The notes under the pieces: generated by a model
Seen by the model: only the letters and a program-made list of their open reading frames with translations
What the model was told of the DNA's origin: nothing
Database searches by the model: none
Made by a program: the position numbers and the translations under genes
Source: Spisula solida
Taxonomy: Eukaryota > Mollusca > Bivalvia > Venerida > Mactridae
Length of the DNA: 64,000 nucleotides
Assembly: GCA_947247005.1 (NCBI GenBank)
Contig: OX365952.1
Span: forward strand, 43,070,722 to 43,134,721
Reading direction: 5' to 3'
Shown: in pieces, positions 23,014 through 35,014 of the stretch
Numbering within the stretch: the stretch's first letter is position 1
How the letters are laid out: every line of letters begins with the position of its first letter

Positions 23014-26000
23014 ATAGTATTAGAACTACAGTTTTGTACATTTAGTATTTTTATCATGCTTAGCACTTTCTTGTCAATAGGTTTTTCAGCCATACCATGT
23101 ATACGGGGACCAGTTAACCAAACTAGTTTTCTTGGAAATAATTATTAACCAGTTATAACTTTCTATGACATACACGAAGCTGACATAGTCGTAAAACGGT
23201 ATGAAACCCAGTGAAAATTGCTTTATTGTTCCCTGCCACATACATGTGTTATTTTCTACTTGGGCATTTCTGTTTGTTAGCCAATTGCATCCTTATTTGG
23301 TTATGTGAAAGTTCGACTGTCGCCTTATGTACGACATACATAGTGTTCTATCACTTCAAGATTGGCGTTAAAGTGTTTAATTATTATACGATGTAAAAGT
23401 ACATGTAGTTACGCCATTTTAAGAAGTGCTAGCAAACATGGCTTATCTGTAATTAGACTTTCATATTTACTTTCGACTCGTTTTCTTTCGGGCAAGTCAT
23501 CAGGAAAGTAATCGGCATTTAAATTCGCCGGCGGTCCTCCAACCTCTGATCCGAACGGATCTCTAAGGCCATTCCAAGCAACGACCTCCTGCTTACAAAA
23601 CGGATGTCTTTACAACCACACGGAAACAAAATTACGGTATATACTCGTACATACGTCAATAATTTGTTTACTATCGTTGAATGTATTAGCCAAACACATC
23701 ACGGACATGTTAAGTTTAAAAGTAAAAATATACTGTTGAACCCTAACCAGCGGCATTCAATTTACTAATTAGCCGTCAAGTTTTGGTCATTTTCGTGATG
23801 TTGCATTTTTTGCAAACGCTTCGACTACCCAGGTGTTAATCCTTTACAAGCTGACTATTCCTTTTCACAACACTTGTTCCTTGATAGAGTCATTTACACC
23901 TTAATTGGATTGTAGTTTTGACGACAATCCTATTTACGAAATCAATTCGCCAGAACTGACATTATTGCCGTATTTGTAACAGAATTAATTTGCGGCCATT
24001 TAAAGCTATTAATTCTTCCATCAATTAGGCTTTGTAAAAGACAGAACTGTATAAGGATCTCTTAAGAAAACATAGCGAGACTCGGTAATTTACGACTATA
24101 GAATGTCACTATATTGACGGACCAGAGACACAACTAAATCACTTATAGGCTTGTTTTTATTTCATTAGTCGACGGGAGGGTGCAATAAGCGGATAGATTG
24201 CTGGTGATCTGATTTGACAGACAACCAACGTCAACATAGAAATGACCACACGATAACAAAAAAGAACCTGAGTGTCAGGGGTAAAGGATTAATGACTTCT
24301 TTCTTGACAAATATGACCGACCTCAGCGATTGAAGACTTCATTTTTGTGACAAACTATTCAACTCTTGTGTTCATAAAATAGACTGGAATACGTTATCAC
24401 CTTGCCTGCTGTGTGATTAATTTTACCTTCAACAATTCAGGGGTTAAATGATGACATCCTTCGTAATTTGGAGGTATAAATCATTCTAAAACACCGTCTA
24501 TTATACTATAATGAAGTCATTTTCAGCCAATCAACGTGTCATCCACTGGATCACATAGCCCAACATCCGTAACCTGCTTTTCATACGGTGAAATGATTCT
24601 CTAGTTACGGAATGCTTTTGTATTATAGAATGTTGATTGTGCGGATATTTAAAACAAATGGGTCTTTGTAAGCCGAAACATAATCGTCGCTTTTGTTGGG
24701 TAGACATTTGATCAGTCATTACGCACGCAGCAATTTTGTTGAAAAGGAAATCTAGTTACCCTACAATGATTGTGAAAGTGGTACACTATGTTTCACCATC
24801 TTCACATTTAGGTCAACATAAACATTACTACCAACTTTCCTTTAGGCTAGTGTCCAAACCTCATAAAGGGGCTTAAACTGGGTGCAACCCCTCTCCATGT
24901 TAGAACATTTAACAACCGATTTTTATTGAAGAGGATGGTCTTGAGAGTTGGAAAACGATGGTTGTGAAGCTGAGATCAATGTAGGTCAAACGCATTGTGA
25001 AAATCGACATTTATGTTTGTTGTTTGGTGTTAAGAATTTTACGACATTTTTTTCATGTATAGAACAGGACAGGCACCAGTTTGCTAAGGAAAATAATACA
25101 CTGGCAGTATTATCGTTGAATCATTTCACATTATGGGTGTCTTACAACGTAATAAAAGTCTAGTTCCATTTCAGCTTGTGAAATCCTATTTTTTGGGTTA
25201 AAACTTTAAAAATATAAAAGAAAAGTGCGAATTTTAGGAATCGGTACCACAAAATATCATAAAATTCATCAATTTATTTGAAATAAAATCACTTTGGTTG
25301 GTAAATAGTAGCCTGTAGTTTCATATATCAAAATCTATTGACAAGATAATGTGCAAAATGAGATATTTTTCGGGTTAAAACGTTAACAAATATAAACGAA
25401 AAGTTTGAACGCCGATTGACGAAGGGTACTGTAAATACAATCAGTTGAAGATTTGGACTTAAAAATGCAAATAACAAAGCATTCTATACTATTGTAGATT
25501 TTGTTCTATGCACATATGCAATTTATAATGATTGTATATATTACTTAAAATGGTGCAATATATTACATGACAGAATGGACGTTATTCGATTTAATCATGA
25601 AAGTTATGAACATTTTTACAACAAACATTTTCACAAATGTTGGAATGTTGCACGCCTTCCATCTTCTGCTTCTCATTTCTTTTCAAATGAAACTTGAACA
25701 TCTCTACGTGAAAACTTTCATTTGTTTATTTATCCTCATCTACTCAGTGGTGGAGTGGTCAAGGTACGCGCCTTTGGAGCCGGTGGTGATAGGTTGCAAA
25801 TCCCGAAAGAGGTTTTGTTCTGAACTGGCCGGTTGGTGAACTGCCAAGTATTTAAATAGTGGTAACCGAATGTCTATCACTCTACCTATCTGGTGCATGG
25901 CATGGAATGATAGGACAAAGACCGGGATAAAAGTTATCAGAAAATAGGTTTCATAATAAGTCACCATGGCGGGTCGTTATAAAAGGGTTGACTATACAGT

Positions 26001-26640
26001 AACCATACAATGAACACTTTACTTCTGGTAAATGTACAAAGACATGACCAATGCCGATTACTAGTACGTACTAAATAAAACTGTAAAATGTAACTGTAAA
26101 TAAAGTCTATTTATCGTGTATAGATTAAGCTTAATGACTTTGTTGAAGATGGTTAAATATATCAATTAGATATATCAATTACATTTCTAACAGGTGGATG
26201 ATCTAATCTACCAACTTTTACCAAACTTACGTAATCATGTATCAAAGGCTACGTTTATTTTACCATTAGTTCGGGAAACCTTGTAAAAGATGCAATCTAT
26301 AAAACTCTTGTTCTAAGGTATATAATATCACAGTTATCACACAGGAAATCATTCACGTGCTCTCAGATATACTAGAAAAAAATGACATGTTTTTGGTTAC
26401 AAAGGGAAATATAGACAGCAGTTTCATTGTTTTAGATTAAACTATGGATTTCGATTTTCGCAATGTCATTGGAATGTGGATTGATACTTGAAACAATGTA
26501 TGATATAATTAAAAGTACTTACATTGTTTCCTTCTGTTTCAGGTTTACATGATGCAGTTTAAATGAATTTATTGGCATACGTTTATCGGAAGGTGTAAGT
26601 GTTTCGTTGTTGGTAGCGATCGATTTTAGTTTATAATTAT
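23014..26640. other. Intergenic, no gene found; possible regulatory block
   Basis: No convincing coding sequence. The stretch 23500-24450 has few repeats, mixed composition and several AATTAAT/TAATTA cores next to GC-containing words (CGCCGGCGGTCCTCC at about 23528). It might hold conserved non-coding elements shared by the two EMX genes; this is speculative. At 25647 a GTTGCACGCCTTCC repeat motif occurs, also at 28062, 28634 and (as GTTGCACACC) 30678. Confidence 0.4.
25744..25825 (+). mobile_element. Possible tRNA-derived SINE head (Ser/Leu-like)
   Basis: GGTGGAGTGGTCAAGG resembles a pol III A box of class II tRNAs. GGTTGCAAATCC, 46 bases further on, resembles a B box with one extra base. 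No complete cloverleaf folds, so this is a remnant at best. Confidence 0.35.
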
Positions 26641-26648
26641 TTTAGGTT

Positions 26649-26720
26649 GTCTCCGTAGCTCAATGGTTAACGCGCTTATTGTCTAATCTGGTGACACGGG
26701 TTCAAATCCGGGTGGAGGCA
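26649..26720 (+). mobile_element. tRNA-related SINE head / tRNA pseudogene
   Basis: A 72-nt tRNA-like unit. The A box TAGCTCAATGG (26656-26666) and B box GGTTCAAATCC (26699-26709) both match the pol III consensus. The acceptor stem GTCTCCG/TGGAGGC pairs over seven positions with discriminator A. The D stem pairs only twice, the T stem has mismatches and no anticodon stem-loop folds well, so it is not a working tRNA. It resembles a valine-type tRNA in outline. A non-tRNA tail (to about 26790, ending TATGCTCGGCATTC) fits a SINE body. Confidence 0.6.
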
Positions 26721-26790
26721 CACATATATATGCATGCCGTATTTCAGCAGAAACCTGACTGGTAAATAAAGGCTATGCTCGGCATTCTTT

Positions 26791-28620
26791 TATGATGTAC
26801 TGTATAAAACATCCGGCTATCAGACGAAACTAAAAAAAACATCATACAGTGTGTAATTGAAATGTGTGCCTTAAATTTATATGCTGAACATCATCATTTC
26901 ATACCGATAATAGACATATGAAATATCACAAACAAAAATGAAACAATTTCTTCAATTTCTGTCAACAACAAAAATGGACGAATGCCACAGTGTTTACCTA
27001 CGGGGATATGTGTTCATTTTCACTTTGTCTATTAATTATTAACTTAAATATCAGTTAAAAAACATAGGTACCCATGCAAAACATTGATCTGTGGCATTCT
27101 TCCTTAACGGAAATAATCGAATCGTATTTCCGCCTTCGGTATAATGCGTCCAAGGAGGAAGAATTTGCGATCAAAGTACAATTGATATGAAGTTATCGGT
27201 GCGTGAAACAACAAGCATCATTTGGTATAAATTAGAGTGATCTCCCTTGTTTTGACCGTCTTACTCGTAGACAACAAATAATTTCATTTTGATTTAAAGT
27301 TCTAATGGAAGTATAAGGGTCCAGTTATCGTATCTTATGTTGCAGTTTAAAGAATACTAACATTTACTTTTCTATACAACTACTGCAAAGATGACACAAA
27401 TTTAGCTTAAAATTAACATAAGGCCAGTGTACTCGAGCATACCCTCTTCTAAGTTCAATAAATTACTTAATTGTTGACGAAAGGCTATGTAATTTTCCAG
27501 ATATAGAATAGAAACATGCACCTTTTAGACAGTAGAATCCTTCTAAATATTGCCATAGAAAAATGCAAAGGACAGCGACAATACATATGGAACACCCCTC
27601 GTACATACCTACTCATACATACGTACATGTACAATATACAGACTAATAATTAACAAGATAATGTATAAAACATTCGTTTGAAAATGATAAGATGATTGTT
27701 GAGATTTAAGAGACAGATTATTTTTAAAAGCCTTTAATATCGCTGTAACGTAAAAACGTGCGTAACATAACAACTTCACGACGTCATAGCAACGTCATAA
27801 TCTAAAAATTGGAAGATTAACGATCAGTTTTAAATTGGAAATAACTTCAATTTCACAATGATACCATATTTGTATATAGACTCCGACATTTTTTAATCCA
27901 CTGGTTCCACCTTAAAGTGGACGTTTAATCATCTCCGACAACATAATGTCTTCTTCCTTATATAATTCAATGTTATCAAAAGTAACAACAGGTACCAATG
28001 TGCTGTGCACCGTGGCACTGTACTTCAATGACTTTTATAGAGTCTGTACGAAACGGGCAATGTTGCACGCCTTCCACCTTATGTTTCCTCTCGTTCGATT
28101 TATCATCATTAATTGTATGGTGAAATCAATTTGACATCAATGTGGACTTATCGTGGTATTGTATGGTTGAATGTAGAGGTGCGTGGTATTACCGGTAACC
28201 GTGGTCTCATATTCCATTTCCATTGTATTCTGACCACTTTACCATAGTTGTAAGTCTTATAATAAAGTTGGTGTTATACCATGGTATATTTTTCTTGGCG
28301 GTACCCAGTCCTAGTTGAATGATCCTAACTCGGCAATACCATTTGTAACAAAATCTGCCCAATCTCATGTGCAGTAGTTAAGACATTCAAAGTTTTCATT
28401 TGAAGCAAATATTGGCCTAACTCAACAGTTTACAGTTTCCTATATTTCATACATGCATCTTATGTTTAAAAAATGTTTCCAAACACAAAGGTATATGCAA
28501 CAAATTACAACGGTGATACTAGATGGAGAAATGCATTATGACAACAACCATTGTTTTGCATTTCTTATGTGATAAACCCATTGTGAAACATCTCTGTTTG
28601 CGTTTTAAAGAATTTGTACG
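26791..28620. other. Intergenic, no gene found
   Basis: AT-rich filler with only short frames. The motif GTTGCACGCCTTCCACCTTA at 28062 belongs to the dispersed set also seen at 25647, 28634 and 30678. Confidence 0.45.
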
Positions 28621-28629
28621 AAAATGTTG

Positions 28630-29360
28630 CAATGTTGCACGCCTTCCACCTTCTGTTTCCCCTGGTTAGGTTTGCATACTAAATCGTATTTGTGCAACCT
28701 TTATAATTTATTGTTCTGTCGTAATTGTATTATTATGTTTATGTTCAAATGTAAATGCCATAATAAACTGTTACTGCTCACAATAATATCGTCATCATCA
28801 TGCTGTTTACCTTATTGTTGTGTACAGTGACTGCATTACCTATAAGAACATGTGTGTTTAAAGACAAAACAAAACAAACAGACCTGGCACATTGAAAACT
28901 TGTACTTCTTTTACATTCTACTTATTGGAGCTAGGTTGAGGCTGTGCAATTCAGCTAGGTATTAAACTGTTAGAAACTAGGTCATCAGGTTGGGGCTTTC
29001 AGCTTTTTTATTGCTGAAACTAGGTCATTCAGCTGAAACCATGGCATTCATCTTTTTAATGCTATTATTATTAAACTTTCTAGGGCTTCAAATGGCTAAA
29101 ACTAAGTATTTCAGCCGTTTCCTGTTGAAACACAAAGGTCATTCAGCTTGGGCATTCAGCTTTTTGATTGCTGAAACTAGTTAATTCAGCTTATTGACAG
29201 CAGGTACCTGGCCAGTTCATTTTCTCGTTTGGTTATGTGTTGGACATTGTGCCTTGTACATTTTTGTGTTTTCTATGCTAGACTAGTTAAGTTGAGAGTT
29301 GCCTTCCCTGTGCGACTTTATATTATCGTTTTACCATTTGTAACCGAATTATTCTAATGT
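28630..29360 (+). repeat. Dispersed modular repeat, plus-strand copy
   Basis: Starts with GTTGCACGCCTTCCACCTTC (28634). It then holds A-type minisatellite units (TTCAGC, about 15 bases, GCTGAAACTAGGTCATTCAG) at 28940-29190. The B/C modules TTCATTTTCTCGTTTGGTTA, TTTTCTATGCTAGACT and TTGCCTTCCCTGTGCGA run to about 29325. Open frames inside it are repeat translation. Confidence 0.75.
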
Positions 29361-29589
29361 ATTATTATTGAAATGTTCAAATGAAAATTAAATAACCGAC
29401 ACTACCAAATAAACTGTAACTGCTCAAAGTTATATTGTCAACAACATGTCGTTTCACCTGATTGTTGGAAGACTTTAATACTCGAAATCTTTGAATTACT
29501 AATAAGTTACTGCAACAAGGATATCGCTTCCATAAACTTCGTAAAACTTTTATAGGCAAAATTTTATAGGTGTAATTTAGATCTCATTT

Positions 29590-30640
29590 CTAAATATGGT
29601 ATTAATTTAAAGACACTTCTGCGACAAGGTCTGTCTCAGCCTGGTTTATGGTGATGTACTATAAATTTCGTAAGATTTTGGGTCATAGCCACTTTCATGA
29701 TGTGTTCATCAAGATTATAAAACGTTTCCTGAGTAGAGGATATGACCCTTTAATTTTGTAAAGGACTGCATGCTTAGTGGTTGGTCCATTTACAGCTCGC
29801 CATTATGCTTCCTATTCATTGTGCGATGACCGGACAATATACAGACTATATGATATGCCTAACCTCAAGCCTTTTTGGACGGCTGACATTGATGCCTGTC
29901 TGTTACATTGTCTTGTGGTACCCTTAAATGTTTTGCTCTCTTGTTGCTCTGACTTCTGATAGGTCATTGAGTACTTTCTGTACTACTCGATGGACGCTAT
30001 TCATATAATGTTTCATGTTTTACATTATTTTACTACCTGTCACTGTGGCCGTTTTGTAAGAGGGCATTGCATGGCGGGAAACTTTTATTTACACTGTAAT
30101 GTTCTATAAGGTTGTCTATTGGGTAAGTGTGAGCACTGTAAAACGTTTAAGCCCCCAATGAAATTTGTCACTATCCGTACCAAGGCGGAAGCCCTTTAGT
30201 CAACATTCCTCTATGTATGTATTGTCCACTTTATAGTGAAAATACAAAATTACAAAAATATTTCGCCATTGTGCCTTTTTGTTAAACTTTGTTAATTTTA
30301 TATGTGCCATTCGGCAATTTCGTTGTCCAGCACAAGGCTGCTTCGTATTTTTCAAAATTGCATGTACACTATATACATTGTATATGTTGTAGATATTCCT
30401 TGTGATGTGTAATGTCCAGTTGTTATTTTCCTCTTCACCTTGCTTTCGTTCCGTTTTAGTTTGACTGACTGAGGCGGCAGACTTCGGGATGGGATGCCGT
30501 GTTTTCAGTTGGGTATTGTGCTTTGTGTGTTTTAATGTTTTCTGTGCTCGGCTGGTTAAGTTGAGTGTTGCCTTCCCTGTCTGACCTAATATAATATTTT
30601 TGTGTATAGTGATTGCGTTGTTTATAAGTATGTTTAAAGA
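29590..30640 (+). mobile_element. Longest plus copy of the modular repeat, with a coding-like start
   Basis: At 29608-29815 an interrupted frame reads LLRQGLSQP, then YKFRKILGHSHFHDVF, IKRFLSRGYDPLIL, a stop and RTACLVV. This looks like decayed transposon protein, but I cannot name the family. Downstream modules are E (CCGTACCAAGGCGGAAGCCC, about 30176), CAATTTCGTTGTCCAGCACA (about 30315), D (GGCGGCAGACTTCGGGATGG, about 30474) and C (TTTTCTGTGCTCGGCTGGTT, about 30538). The same modules occur in the same order on the minus strand at 46120-47370. That collinearity shows a genuine long element rather than chance repeats. Confidence 0.7.
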
Positions 30641-30917
30641 TTAACAAAAAAAATAACAGACCTTGCATGTTGCAAAGTTGCACACCTTCCACCTTTTACT
30701 TGTAATTGTTCCTAGTATATGACTGTATTGGACTAAGTGTCCAAACTGGTCTGTCTTGTTTTAACGTTTAACGTTTGTTGATCGCACTAATAACAGAAAA
30801 TACATGTACATATATGTAAGATAGTTGTCATTAAGGGGGTTCATATGAGACTACCCCCATTTTCTTACACTTGCTGTGCTGATTCTCTTTACAACCTCGT
30901 TATATAAATTTAATAAT

Positions 30918-30965
30918 TCGCTGGCTTAGAAGAATAAGGTCGTTAGTACAAAAATGACATTTTGA
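30918..30965. repeat. Partial copy of hairpin family 2
   Basis: CGCTGGCTTAGAAGAATAAG, GTCGTTAGTA and ATTTTGAGAAAC align with one arm of the element at 33199-33450. Confidence 0.55.
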
Positions 30966-33198
30966 GAAACAAGAATAAACTGTCTGAAATGTTCTCTTCA
31001 CTGACAAAATAACCGACAGAGCAAAACAAGGGATATATATATTGTAGGTTTATGTATTTGATCGGCCACTGACAACATGTTACAATTCCTAGCAGGAAAC
31101 CTAGTAAGGGAAATTCTATAAGAAAAATTATATTTCATCGTACCGTAATAACCAATGAAAATATTCCCACAACACGTGACCATAGCCTTATTAATTTGTC
31201 TGAACTGTGATTTATGTAGTTATTGGAAACGTAATTACGTAATTACCTACACGTGACTTCATTATTAACGACTAAATATGAAATATTTTAATCAATTACT
31301 GAGCATTATAGAGGATATTAACAGACATGGGCTTTATAGAAACGCCCATACTCAAAACACTTTTAACACAATATATTTTTAAAAATATTTGTGCATGTAT
31401 AAGGTGATCGTTTCTGTTTAATTTTCCAAAAGAACCTTAACTGTCTATGGGTCAAATAATTAAACATTTAATCGCCAAAAATACACCATTTTAGAGAACT
31501 CTTCATTAAATCGAAACTAGAGTTAAATTTCTTTTCTTCAAATGGACGATAGCGTTTATTCGTACAATAATGTTTATAATTTATAGAGTATTAGATTGAC
31601 AGGTTCAAAGCCTGTCAAAATCAATAAACATTTGAAAACAATAGTACACTACTACAAGGCACCATATATCATAAATGTTCGTATAGTACTTCAATGCGGA
31701 AAGGTCACCCATTGGAACCGTTCTAATATAGTTTTATGTCAGAGTCCAAAATCATTAAGAAATAAATTAGTCAAAAATAGCGCATAGGGGGACTAGTGAC
31801 ACAATTCCAATTTAAAAAAAAATAATCTAACAAGAAAATTTTCTGTAATGTGATATATGATATATTTTATATAATTAAATGTCATTCACATGTGGGTATC
31901 AAGTGGCAGACACATCTATTGCTCCCGAAGCAATATGGGCGCCTGTGGTATTTGGTGTTCTTAATAATTAACTTGGATCGTTTGGTTGTACGAGTGTATA
32001 TGGTATAAACTATAGAAGATCAGAAGAATAAAACCTTGGTGCCCGGTCGTGGTGCGGCTACTTAATGCATTTATTTGAAAGTAATGGACACTCAAAGACT
32101 ACCAAGGGTATTTGGGTTCGTTCTTCTCGATGGGGCCATTCACTTGCGAAGAAAATACATCAAATGAAAACTAAATTATACACGTTACTAAGTAAGTACT
32201 TGTAGAATACTAGTAATATATTCAATACGAACAGTAATCAAAAATATATCTTCAAAGAACATGCTCGTGGGAGCCCTTCTGTACTTGTAGTTGTGTAAGG
32301 ATCGTTATTCTATAAATTATGACCACATCATGCTTTTGTAGACGTGTGCCAAGCTTAACAAGGTTGACACAAACATGGCTTCATAATTGTCCTGCCAAAC
32401 ATTGAAATAAAAAGTTACCGTCTTTGAGTTTAGTTAGAAATCAGATGCACTTTGTACTCTAATAATCTGGACTTCTAGCATTCTTTGTGTTTGGTGTTCC
32501 TTAGAAATACATGCAGAGTGGTCACTCAATTTATTATTAACTTCACTTATGGAGACTGCAGTATCATAGAGTTTGAGAGTAACTGTTGTTTCAACACATT
32601 GGCTCTCATTGTCTATTGTTCTTGGTAAACTTTTAAGACACCCGCCAAAACAAAATCATTTCTTAACCCCATGTAATCGAGAAAAGTTTGTAAGTGAACA
32701 CCCATTGGCATATCAAGATACTAGTATATAGTTATCTCGGACACCATGTACGCTCGCATCTTCATCAACTACACATCTTACAGCAGCAAGTTTATTTCAG
32801 TTTTCTAGTGGTGTTTGGGCCTGTCAATCCGATAACTGTCAAATCAACTAGATATATATTAAAGCTGTAAATATTATTCAAATATAAATGCAACCGAGTG
32901 TACAATATATCTGTAGATATACATCACGTCGGGTGTCATTGTACAATTTCATGCATTGGTTTGCTGCTATAAACCTATTCTCATTGTGTAGTAATTGTAG
33001 AACCACTTGCTACACATTTTTCTTCCGATGTTTATATTTAAAAATTACATAACCGAGAAGTGATGAGGTAAGGCCATCATATACGTATGTTATAGAAGCA
33101 CCGATAACCATTGACCCGAACAGTACTGGAGAACCCTTCATGTCAAGCAGAGACAGAGAACTGTACCACTGTGAAGGTAGGTACTAATGCCTAAGGGA
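30966..33198. other. Intergenic, no gene found
   Basis: AT-rich, no coding potential recognised and no clear repeat apart from short A/T runs. Confidence 0.45.
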
Positions 33199-33450
33199 GC
33201 ATATAGCTGACTTATAATGAGAAGGTCGTAAGTGAAATATCGATATTTTGAGAAAACAAGAAAAGATGTCTCAAAACTACTCTTTACATATGGAAAAACA
33301 AGCTTTCTAAACTTTGGTTTGGTCAAAATGACCAGCTCCGATTTTCATTAAAATAGGCTCATAAGAAACGCCTCGTGGTGCAGATTTTAAAAATGCATGA
33401 GTCTTATAAGGTCGTAAGTAGCACCTTCTCATTCTAAGCCAGCGATATGC
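33199..33450. mobile_element. Hairpin family 2: 252-bp inverted-repeat element
   Basis: Arms 33199-33226 and 33423-33450 are inverse copies with few mismatches (shared core AATGAGAAGGT; ends GCATAT and ATATGC). A second internal pairing, GGTCGTAAGT, is direct rather than inverted. A related arm is present at 30918. Confidence 0.65.
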
Positions 33451-33999
33451 AGTAAAACAACTCAGTATAATGAATCCCAGTAGTTTGTAAAATTTGTCAA
33501 ATAACGTATGCTCCCTATTGAAGTATCGACATTGAATTCGCTATAAGAAGAACATCTCTATATACGAATATGTTATTAGTTTGTGTTTAACTGTATAAGC
33601 GAATGTGGAAGGATACAAAACGCTCCCATAACAAATTAAAATATACAACTGATTGATTTCAAATAATAATATTTTATTACACAAAATTAAACCAATGTTA
33701 CATTGAAGAAGTATACCAAATAGTTAAGGAACACTATGGCTTTACATGAATTGAAAAATGAAATAAATATGAAAAGTACGTATTGTGGAGATTTTTTTTT
33801 GACATGTCAAAATAAACATATTTGTTGACGTATACATAAAGAAGTCGTCTCGAGAAAGGCAATGCTGAACTGATCTATAGTGTCTAGCACAGAGCAATTG
33901 AGTTCATTTTGACAGTGCAAAAAAGCCAAATTACAGAGAAGTGATAAAATACAATTTTACGAGATACTAGTATGCTTTACGGACATATTTTGTGATTTA

Positions 34000-34054
34000 A
34001 CTTTCTTGTGTGTGTGTTTCGTGGTTTTTGTGTTCTGCCATTGAATACTACTTT

Positions 34055-34090
<36 letters not shown>

Positions 34091-34190
34091 GTGCCTTTCG
34101 TGCTATTTTCCTTTCTTGTGTGTTAGTGTGCCCTTTGTGGTCTTCTGAATCTTGTAAATGCTGCTCTCGCGATAATTGTTATCTTTATGT
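34000..34190. repeat. (TG)n microsatellite in a module C-like repeat
   Basis: About 15 TG units at 34060-34089. The flanks TTTCGTGGTTTTTGTGTTCT and GTGCCTTTCGTGCTATTTTC resemble the C-like part of the dispersed repeat (compare 51790 and 63490). Confidence 0.75.
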
Positions 34191-34590
34191 TTGAAAGTGT
34201 GAGATTTATCTTTTCATGCTTAATGACAAAATAAATGTTTCCTGAATAAATAAGATTAAACAATTGTTATTTTGAATAATAAAAAATATGTATTTTTCTC
34301 CTCAAACACTGTATACATTGCATAATGCAATTTCTTTCTAAACAAAGTACAATAAATACAGAAACAACTTTTTTAATACAAAAATAACAACATTTATATT
34401 TATCACATCGTGAACGTTCCTTTCTTTTCACCATTTTTCTCTATTTCTAAATTAATAAAGAGGTTCATGTATTATAAAACATTATGTAATGTTTTATTAC
34501 TCTCCAATTTGAAAATGACATGCTTGTATTGATTCACGTTATTTACAATTCCTCCAAAGAAACAATATTTTATGGAATCCTTTAGAAAAG

Positions 34591-34790
34591 GAATGTCACA
34601 CATATTACAACAAATCCCAAGCGATGCCACAAACAACAAATCCTATGTGACGTCACAAAGATTACACCGAATCCTATGTGCCGTCACAAATATTACACCG
34701 AATCCTATGTGCCGTCACAAATATTACAACGAATCATATGTGCCGTCACAAATATTTCAACGAACCCTATGTGATCTACACGAATCCTAA
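34591..34790. repeat. 31-bp tandem array just past EMX-B
   Basis: About six units of the form GAATCCTATGTGCCGTCACA plus AATATTACACC. One unit carries TGACGTCA, a perfect CRE; most carry CCGTCAC. It begins about 30 bases beyond the EMX-B poly(A) signal. A 72-residue open frame here is repeat translation. Confidence 0.92.
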
Positions 34791-34817
34791 GTAGCATACG
34801 ATGAGAATCGTTCCGAC

Positions 34818-34823
34818 TTTATT
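34818..34823 (-). terminator. Poly(A) signal for EMX-B
   Basis: AATAAA on the minus strand, 38 bases after the EMX-B stop codon, in the usual position for a short 3' UTR. Confidence 0.6.
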
Positions 34824-34861
34824 AAACATAGTCAATGGTCACTATTCTGTGTTCAATGTTA

Positions 34862-35014
34862 TCAAGAATCTATAATGACGTCCTCCAAACTGGGCGTGTT
34901 ACTACCATGACTATGTTGACGTTCACAGTGTGAATATTGTCCACTATCAGTCATGTCATCTTCAGCCTGCATTCGTTTATGTTTCGTTCTTCTATTCTGG
35001 AACCATACCTTCAC
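34862..35014 (-). CDS. EMX-B exon 3 (recognition helix and tail)
   Basis: The acceptor on the minus strand is GTCTATTGAAG|GTG. It encodes residues 298-347, [20 protein letters not shown] followed by a short H/S/D tail ending VIIDS and TGA. The tail is unrelated to the acidic EMX-A tail. Confidence 0.95.
   Translation of the reverse strand: MKVWFQNRRTKHKRMQAEDDMTDSGQYSHCERQHSHGSNTPSLEDVIIDS

Noticed and set aside
26649..26720. Functional tRNA gene
   Set aside because: The D and T stems are mismatched and no anticodon arm with T33 can be folded.
34572..34790. 72-residue frame ending in repeated NESYVPSQ-like words
   Set aside because: Translation of the 31-bp tandem array.
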